In this document: positions 12,612 to 17,841 of the stretch, one piece after another
Layout: each line of letters opens with the position of its first letter
Position numbering within the stretch: the first letter of the stretch is position 1
Translations under genes and position numbers: made by a program
Origin: Thermoleophilia bacterium
GTDB taxonomy: Bacteria; Actinomycetota; Thermoleophilia; Gaiellales; Gaiellaceae
DNA length: 17,841 nt
NCBI GenBank assembly: GCA_025933895.1
Contig: JAICZB010000017.1
Coordinates: 1-17,841 of the forward strand
Direction: 5' to 3'
The notes under the pieces: model-generated
Databases searched by the model: none
The model's input: the letters and a program-made list of their open reading frames with translations, nothing else
What the model was told of the DNA's origin: nothing

Positions 12612-13820
12612 TCACGGGAGTGTCGGAACTTCCTCGAGCGGCTCCGACCGCACGGCGACGATGAAGTTGAACGACGCGGCGGTGGCAAGCACGGCAGCAA
12701 CTGCGTAGATGACGTGCAGGCCGAGTGAGGCGAAGAGGAAGCCGGCGACCGCATACGCGGCCGGCCGGATCACCTGGTTCGAGACGATGATCGCCTGCAG
12801 CACCTTGGGAAAGAGCGCAGGCGGCACGCGCGTGGTCAGGATTCCGAAGTAGGGCGCGTTCGTCATCGGGTTGCCGAAGCCGATCACCGCCATGGCGACG
12901 ACGAACACCGCGAGTGGCATACGCGGCACGAGCAGCCAGAACGGGGCGGCGAGCGCCACCGCGGCAAAGATCGCGATCGAGGTTGCCCTGAACCGGGCGA
13001 GCGCCGCATACGTCACGAACGAGCCGACGAGAGTGCCGCCACCGTACGCAGCGAACAGGAGGCCGGCGACCCGCGGGTTGTGGTCGTACTCGCGAAAGGC
13101 GATCACCGGAAACGACGCGAACACCAGGGGGAACGCGGCGCCGAAGAGAAACGGCGAGATCACCGCGCGGCCCACGAAGCGGTCTCGCAGGATGTAGGCG
13201 AGACCGGCCAGTACCCCGCCGGCTTCTTCCCGCTCGTGAACCTGCCGGACGACCCGGACGAACGTCCCGACGAGCACGAACGACACGAGAAACGACCCGG
13301 CGTCGATCCACATCACGTTCACGGCGCCGAGCAAGCCGATCAGAACTCCGGCGAGTGCCGGCCCGGCAAAGCTCGTGAAGTTCGTCGCACCCTCGAGCAA
13401 CGTGTTCGCCCGAGCCACATCCTGCTCGCCGGTGCCGACGAGCGCCGGGAGCACCGCGCGCTGGCAGGTGAAGTAGGCGGTCGAGAGGCCACCCTGCACG
13501 AAGGCGACCGCCAGGATCAGCGGATAGGAGAGCCCGCCTACCGCCTCGAGGAGCGGGATGAGCGCAACCACCGGAGCTCTCGCAAGATCCGACAGGAGCA
13601 TGGTCGCGCGCGGGCCGAGCCGATCGACGACCACACCGGCGTGGAGGCCGAACAGAACGAACGGGAGCAGCTCGACCGCGAAAACCACCCCCATGCGCGA
13701 GGTCGAATGCGTCGTGACGAGAACGAACCACGGCAAGGCGAGCCCGGACAGGCTCGAGCCGAGCTGCGAGACCAGCTCCGCCGTGGTCAGCGCGAGCAAC
13801 GGGCGGCTCCGGGTCACCAC
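12612..13820 (-). CDS. MFS transporter, EntS-like exporter family
   Basis: A 402-residue major facilitator with about 10-12 hydrophobic segments. The loop GVVVDRLGPRATMLLSDLARA between helices 2 and 3 matches the MFS signature region, and the helix FTSFAGPALAGVLIGLLGAVNVMWIDAGSFLVS is typical of the MFS_3/enterobactin-exporter-like group. It is a likely proton-driven exporter of a small molecule; the substrate is unknown. The start is one of two adjacent GTG codons (13820 or 13817); TAACGT 5-8 nt upstream could be a -10 for a leaderless mRNA, and no Shine-Dalgarno is seen. Its TGA at 12612-12614 is in the same frame as the downstream helicase, 36 nt before that gene's provisional CTG. It follows the dehydratase gene after 34 nt. 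Confidence 0.92.
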   Translation of the reverse strand: MVTRSRPLLALTTAELVSQLGSSLSGLALPWFVLVTTHSTSRMGVVFAVELLPFVLFGLHAGVVVDRLGPRATMLLSDLARAPVVALIPLLEAVGGLSYPLILAVAFVQGGLSTAYFTCQRAVLPALVGTGEQDVARANTLLEGATNFTSFAGPALAGVLIGLLGAVNVMWIDAGSFLVSFVLVGTFVRVVRQVHEREEAGGVLAGLAYILRDRFVGRAVISPFLFGAAFPLVFASFPVIAFREYDHNPRVAGLLFAAYGGGTLVGSFVTYAALARFRATSIAIFAAVALAAPFWLLVPRMPLAVFVVAMAVIGFGNPMTNAPYFGILTTRVPPALFPKVLQAIIVSNQVIRPAAYAVAGFLFASLGLHVIYAVAAVLATAASFNFIVAVRSEPLEEVPTLP

Positions 13821-13854
13821 CCGGGACGTTACGCCGCGCTCGATAGAGCGACGC

Positions 13855-15804
13855 TCAGTCGACGCGGTCGAGCGGAGTGGGCTCCACGTCGAGCTGCGTC
13901 TCGGCAGAAGCCGGAGGCGTCGGCGCGGCGGACGGCTCCGTCAGCTGCACGATCGCCCCGAGCTTCGCCACCACCTCGAGCGTGTCGCCTTCGTCGGCGA
14001 GCCGCTCGAGCTCCGCGAGCTGCACGTCGAGCCAGTCGCTGTCGACGGGAAGACGGCTGAGCCGCAGGATCTTCGGGTGCGCGGTGGCGCCCACGCTCTC
14101 GTGGTCGCCCGACAGCTCCTCGTGGATCTTCTCGCCCGCTCGGGCTCCCACGTACGCGATCTGCACGTCGCGCGCCGACGTCGCCTCGTCGCCGGGCAGC
14201 CGCGGCGTCTTGCCGGAGAGGCGGATCATGTTCTGCGCGAGGTCGATGATCTTCACCGGCTCGCCCATGTCGAGGACGAACACCTGGCCGCGGCCGCCGA
14301 TCGCTCCGGCCTGCACGACGAGCGACACGGCCTCCGGGATCGTCATGAAGTAGCGGGTCATCTCGGGATCCCGCACCGTGACCGGGCCGCCACGCTCGAT
14401 CTGCTTGCGGAAGATCGGGATCACGCTGCCCGATGAGTTGAGGACGTTGCCGAAGCGCACGGCGACGAACCGGGTCGGGATGTCCCGGCGGTGACCGAGC
14501 GTCTCGACGATCCGTTCGCAGAGCGCCTTCGACTGGCCCATCACCGTCTTCGGGTTGACGGCCTTGTCGGTCGAGATGAGGACGAAGCGCTCGACGCCGA
14601 ACTCCGCGGCGAGCTCCGCGACGGCGCGCGTGCCGCCGACGTTGTTGCGCACCGACTCGACGGGGTGCGTCTGGAGCATGGTCACGTGCTTGTAGGCGGC
14701 GGCGTGGAAGACCACGGTCGGCCGGAACTTGTCGAAGACGTCGCGCCGCAGCGCCGTCCGGTCCTTGACGTCGACGAGCTTCGTCAGGACGGCCGTGAAG
14801 TCGCGCTCGTCGACGAGCTCCCGCTCGATCTCGAACAGCGGCCCCTCGGCGTTGTCGACGAGGATCAGCCGCGCGGGCTGTACGCGTGCAATCTGGCGAC
14901 AGAGCTCCGAGCCGATCGAGCCGCCGGCTCCCGTGACGAGCACGGTGGCTCCCTCGAGATAGCCGGCGACCTCCCGGAAGTCGACCTCCACCTGCTCGCG
15001 GCCGAGCACGTCCTCCACCTGCACGGGCCGGATCTGGCCGGCAAGGTTGAGGTCTCCCGAGATGAGCTCGTACAGGCCCGGCAGTGTCTTCACCACGATC
15101 CGCAGCTGCTGCGCCGTCTCGACGATCCGCCGGCGCACCTCGCCGGAGACGGTCGGCATCGCGATCAGCAACTCGTCGGGGCGGTGCTCGCGCAGGACGC
15201 GCGGCAGCTCGTCGATGGTGCCGAGCACGCGCACGCCCATGATCCGCGTGTTCCGCTTGCGCTGGTCGTCGTCGACGAACCCGATCGGCGTGTAGTCGAG
15301 CATCCGCGAGCGCTGCATCTCCTGCACGATCAGGCGGCCCGCGTCGCCGGCGCCGACGACGATCACCTCTTTTCCGCGCGCCACCATCATCAACCCCGGC
15401 CGCTCGATCATCGTGCGCGCGAGGAGACGCGAGCCCGCGATGAACGCGAGCGTGAGGAGCAGGTCGACCGCGGCGATCGACCGCGGCAGGCGGACTCCGT
15501 GGACCGGCGAGACGAGATAGACGGTCACGTCCGCGACGAGGCACGCGACGACGACTCCGCGCGCCGTCGCCCACATGTCGCGCACCGAGACGTAGCGCCA
15601 CCAGCGGTTGTAGAAGCCGAACGCGATGAAGACGACGAGCTTGATCGCGATGACGATCAGGATCGTCCGGCGGAACAGGTGGACGTAGATGATGGGCCAC
15701 TTGTTGTCGAAGCGCAGCGAGAACGCGAGCCACCAGGAGAGCGCGACGATCGCCCCGTCGACGAGCAGCTGCCAGAGCCTGTGCTTTGAAAGAAGGCTCT
15801 GCAT
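13855..15804 (-). CDS. Membrane-bound nucleoside-diphosphate-sugar 4,6-dehydratase (CapD/WbpM/PglF family)
   Basis: A 649-residue enzyme, the long membrane form. Four hydrophobic segments lie at about 10-130. A first nucleotide-binding domain follows, with VIVVGAGDAGRLIV (about 148-160). The SDR catalytic domain holds TGAGGSIGSE (291-300), FHAAAYKHV and ISTDKAVNPKTVMGQSK, where the usual catalytic Tyr is Met422 with Lys426, the hallmark of the WbpM/PglF group that forms UDP-4-keto-6-deoxy-GlcNAc from UDP-GlcNAc. A disordered Pro/Ala/Thr-rich tail ends the protein. The ATG at 15804 shares one base with the stop of the aminotransferase gene (TGATG). The partner aminotransferase suggests the keto sugar becomes an amino-dideoxy sugar for a surface glycan. 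The exact sugar is inferred. Confidence 0.93.
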   Translation of the reverse strand: MQSLLSKHRLWQLLVDGAIVALSWWLAFSLRFDNKWPIIYVHLFRRTILIVIAIKLVVFIAFGFYNRWWRYVSVRDMWATARGVVVACLVADVTVYLVSPVHGVRLPRSIAAVDLLLTLAFIAGSRLLARTMIERPGLMMVARGKEVIVVGAGDAGRLIVQEMQRSRMLDYTPIGFVDDDQRKRNTRIMGVRVLGTIDELPRVLREHRPDELLIAMPTVSGEVRRRIVETAQQLRIVVKTLPGLYELISGDLNLAGQIRPVQVEDVLGREQVEVDFREVAGYLEGATVLVTGAGGSIGSELCRQIARVQPARLILVDNAEGPLFEIERELVDERDFTAVLTKLVDVKDRTALRRDVFDKFRPTVVFHAAAYKHVTMLQTHPVESVRNNVGGTRAVAELAAEFGVERFVLISTDKAVNPKTVMGQSKALCERIVETLGHRRDIPTRFVAVRFGNVLNSSGSVIPIFRKQIERGGPVTVRDPEMTRYFMTIPEAVSLVVQAGAIGGRGQVFVLDMGEPVKIIDLAQNMIRLSGKTPRLPGDEATSARDVQIAYVGARAGEKIHEELSGDHESVGATAHPKILRLSRLPVDSDWLDVQLAELERLADEGDTLEVVAKLGAIVQLTEPSAAPTPPASAETQLDVEPTPLDRVD

Positions 15805-16886
15805 CAGACCCTGCTCGGAACCGCCGAGCGCACGACGTCGACGACGCGCTCCTGCGCCTCCGCCGGGATCCCGGGCCAGAGCGGCAGGGAGAAGTTCTCG
15901 GCCCCCGCTTGCTCGGTCGCAGGCAGCGAGCCCGGCTCGTAGCCGAGGTAGCGGAGCGACGGTTGCAGGTGGAGCGGCGTCGTGTAGTACGTCGCCGACG
16001 CGATGCCCGCCTCCGCCAGCGCGGTGCGGATCGTGTCGCGTTCGCGCGAGCGGCACACGAAGAGGTGGTAGACGTGGCTCGGCTCGTCCTGCGGGAGCTC
16101 CACGAGCTCGCCGAGCCCGAGCTCCGAATAGCGGGCCGCCGCCGCGCGACGCGCCTCGTTCCAGCCGGCGAGCTCCGGTAGGAAGACGCGCAGGAAGGCG
16201 GCCTGCAGCTCGTCGAGGCGCGAGTTGTAGCCGATGAGGTCGAAGGCGGCTTTGTCGCGCGAGCCGTGGAACGAGAGAAGCTGGACGCGGTCGGCGAGTT
16301 CCTCGTCGTTCGTCGCGACGAGCCCTCCGTCGCCGAGGCAGAACAGATTCTTCGTGGGATAGAAGCTGAAGGTCGAGATCGCGCCCTGCTGCGCGACTCC
16401 CGGAGCGCCGAAGGCCTGCGCCGCGTCCTCGAGCACCGGGATCCCGAGCTCGACCAGAGGCCGGACGTCGAGCAGCCTGCCGAACAGGTGGACCGGGATG
16501 ATCGCCCGCGTCCGATCGGTCACCTTCGCGGCCGTGTCCTCGAGGTCGAGGTTGAGCGTGGCCGGGTCGATGTCCGCGAAGACCGGGGTCGCGCCGCGGC
16601 GCACGACCGACTCCGCCGTCGCGTAGAAGGTGAAGGCCGGGCAGATCACCTCGTCGCCGGGGCCGACGCCGAGCGCGTCGAGGGCGAGCACGAGCGCGTC
16701 GGTGCCGTTCGCGACGCCGATGGTCCGCTTCACGCCGAGGTAGGCGGCCGCCTCTTCCTGGAACGCCCAGTAGTTCGGGCCGCGGATGAAGCCCTTGCCC
16801 TCGAGTACCTCGCGGAACGCAGCCTCGAGCCGCGGTATCAGCGGCTCGTATTCAGCTCGGACGTCAACGAGGGGAATCGTCTGCAC
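15804..16886 (-). CDS. DegT/DnrJ/EryC1 (ArnB/WbpE-type) PLP sugar aminotransferase
   Basis: A 360-residue PLP-dependent enzyme that aminates a nucleotide-linked keto sugar using an amino acid donor. Motifs are IPLVDVRAEYEPL at the start, VANGTDALVLALDALGVGPGDEV, PAFTFYATAESV, IIPVHLFG, EDAAQAFGA (Asp154 pairs with the pyridine N) and FSFYPTKNL with Lys179 as the Schiff-base lysine. The length is normal. GTG at 16886 places the conserved QTIPLVDV directly after Met; it overlaps the end of the DedA gene by 23 nt, and only a weak purine stretch precedes it. The stop abuts the start of the 4,6-dehydratase gene, so its substrate is probably that enzyme's 4-keto product, as with PglE. A 3-aminotransferase role (WbpE/FdtB style) cannot be excluded. 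Confidence 0.93.
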   Translation of the reverse strand: MQTIPLVDVRAEYEPLIPRLEAAFREVLEGKGFIRGPNYWAFQEEAAAYLGVKRTIGVANGTDALVLALDALGVGPGDEVICPAFTFYATAESVVRRGATPVFADIDPATLNLDLEDTAAKVTDRTRAIIPVHLFGRLLDVRPLVELGIPVLEDAAQAFGAPGVAQQGAISTFSFYPTKNLFCLGDGGLVATNDEELADRVQLLSFHGSRDKAAFDLIGYNSRLDELQAAFLRVFLPELAGWNEARRAAAARYSELGLGELVELPQDEPSHVYHLFVCRSRERDTIRTALAEAGIASATYYTTPLHLQPSLRYLGYEPGSLPATEQAGAENFSLPLWPGIPAEAQERVVDVVRSAVPSRV

Positions 16887-17547
16887 GCGGGACAACTCTA
16901 GCCGCAGCCCTTCTCCGGTACACCAGATACGCCAGCGCCGCGACGATGCCCACCCCGATCGCATACTCGACGTAGCGGAAGTCGTGCTCGAAGCCCTTGT
17001 AGCTCGAACCGAGGGCGTAGCCGATTCCGACGAAGGCGAACGACCAGAGCGCCGAGCCGACGAGCGTCAGGCCGAGGAACGGAGCGAGCGGCATCTCGAA
17101 GATCCCAGCGGGAATCGCGACGAACGAGCGAACCACCGGGGTCATCGTCCCGATCAGCACGCCGGGTCGGTCCCAGCGCCGGAACCAGGCGTCCGCGCGG
17201 TCGAGGCGCTCCGGCGTCACGTGCAGCCAGCGGCCTCGATGCTCGAGCAGCTCCCGGCCGCCGAAGCGTCCCACTCCCCATCCCACGAGGCTGCCCGCGA
17301 GATAGCCGATCGTCGCCGCGACGGCCATCGCGAGGTACGCGCCTGCGCCGAGGCCGACGTGAGCCCCGAAGATCGAGATGCCGGCGGCGCCGGAGAAGAC
17401 ACCTGCGGCGACGGCGCCGCCCACGAGCGCGACGAGCTCGCTTCCCGCCGGGAAGACCGCCCCGAGCGCGAGCAGGCCGAAGACCGCGTACACGCCGTGA
17501 TGGGCGACCTGCGAGGTGAAGCTGGCCGAGACGCTCGCGACGAGCAC
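16864..17547 (-). CDS. DedA-family membrane protein
   Basis: A 227-residue polytopic protein of the DedA/SNARE-associated family (PF09335). Family regions are VFPAGSELVALVGGA near residues 32-45, AATIGYLAGSLVGWGVGRFGGRELLEHRGR at 77-106, and the signature LIGTMTPVVRSFVAIPAG at 131-148, in which Arg140 is kept while the first Arg of the usual G-R-F-x-P motif is Thr134. Some DedA proteins flip undecaprenyl phosphate back across the membrane for reuse. Here the gene overlaps a sugar aminotransferase and precedes a dehydratase likely serving a lipid-linked glycan, which fits that role (inference). GTG at 17547 is the only reasonable start, without a clear Shine-Dalgarno; it lies 10 nt after the upstream gene's stop. 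Confidence 0.92.
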   Translation of the reverse strand: MLVASVSASFTSQVAHHGVYAVFGLLALGAVFPAGSELVALVGGAVAAGVFSGAAGISIFGAHVGLGAGAYLAMAVAATIGYLAGSLVGWGVGRFGGRELLEHRGRWLHVTPERLDRADAWFRRWDRPGVLIGTMTPVVRSFVAIPAGIFEMPLAPFLGLTLVGSALWSFAFVGIGYALGSSYKGFEHDFRYVEYAIGVGIVAALAYLVYRRRAAARVVPRADDSPR

Positions 17548-17557
17548 CGGCGGGAGT

Positions 17558-17841
17558 CTAGTGACGCTTGTGAGAGCGATATGAGAAGGGTGCCGCGAGC
17601 GAGCTCGTCCCCACGGAGCTCGTCGCCTGCACCGCCAGCAGGTAGCGACCGCCCGGCGCCCGGCGGTGTCCGATCCGACCGCGCCAGGTCACCGTCTCGG
17701 GTCCCGCCGCCTGCGGGCCCGAGCGGAGCGTCGCCACCGGCACGCCGTTCCGGCGCTGGATCTGCACGACGAGCTTCGCCGCCCGCGCCAGCCGGAACGT
17801 CGCAGTCGGCCGGCCGTGGCGGCCGATCGCGACGGCGAGCG
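17558..17841 (-). CDS. C-terminal part of a protein ending in a FlgD-Ig-like beta domain (cut by window edge)
   Basis: Open reading enters from beyond 17841 and ends at a TAG (17558-17560). About 93 residues are visible, with the pattern TATFRLARAAKLVVQIQRR, GVPVATLRSG..AAG, VTWRGRIG.....PGGRYLLAVQATSSVG and a basic end. This alternation is typical of FlgD-Ig-like (PF13860) repeats at the C-terminus of secreted actinobacterial proteins. The catalytic or main domain lies outside the window, so no function is given. Only 10 nt separate its stop from the DedA GTG, so the genes are probably co-transcribed. A shorter call starting at the internal GTG (17767) would be wrong because the conserved strands begin before it. 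Confidence 0.72.
   Translation of the reverse strand, partial: LAVAIGRHGRPTATFRLARAAKLVVQIQRRNGVPVATLRSGPQAAGPETVTWRGRIGHRRAPGGRYLLAVQATSSVGTSSLAAPFSYRSHKRH

Noticed and set aside
12586..13731. Alternative minus-strand frame overlapping the MFS gene
   Set aside because: Arg/Gly-rich shadow without membrane segments; the MFS frame gives a full transporter.

Overview
The window is a dense, high-GC (clearly well above 60%) bacterial chromosomal segment with many GTG/TTG starts, 1-4 nt stop/start overlaps and a UvrD-type helicase carrying a C-terminal HRDC domain. This suggests an actinobacterium, perhaps a Thermoleophilia-like lineage (Gaiellales/Solirubrobacterales). That placement is inference from protein style, not a database result. 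No tRNA, rRNA, CRISPR array, integrase or transposase was seen, and no gene-free stretch exceeds about 210 bases.

Left part (1-3250, minus strand): a sulfate-assimilation operon read right to left. It runs comA-like phosphosulfolactate synthase, cysH (PAPS-reductase type), cysC (APS kinase), cysD and cysN (ATP sulfurylase; cysN runs off the left edge). All joins overlap except cysD/cysN, where a 151-bp insert with a strong hairpin is flanked by an exact 18-bp duplication of the gene junction. Together the genes activate sulfate to APS, phosphorylate it to PAPS and reduce it to sulfite. The ComA-like enzyme could then add sulfite to phosphoenolpyruvate.

Middle (3251-6070): a likely operator/promoter region, a plus-strand secreted four-cysteine protein of unknown function, a compact 100-bp palindromic element, and a minus-strand pair made of a LysR regulator translationally coupled to an unusual iron-ADH/maleylacetate-reductase-like protein.

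From 6120 to 9760 (plus): a surface-glycan trio of phosphoglycosyl transferase, asparagine synthase and DUF354 glycosyltransferase. From 9648 to 10731: a compact MerR cassette. A ZntR-like regulator with a Cys cluster is divergent from two tiny overlapping genes, a CC-motif cytoplasmic protein and a two-helix membrane protein. From 10749 to 13820 (minus): a UvrD2-like helicase with no ordinary start codon, and an MFS exporter upstream in the same frame.

Right end (13855-17841, minus): the tail of a secreted protein with a FlgD-Ig-like domain, a DedA membrane protein, a DegT/DnrJ/EryC1 aminotransferase and a membrane-bound CapD/WbpM-type UDP-sugar 4,6-dehydratase, closely packed. With the phosphoglycosyl transferase at 6120 they could build and load an amino-dideoxy sugar onto undecaprenyl phosphate, with DedA plausibly recycling that lipid.
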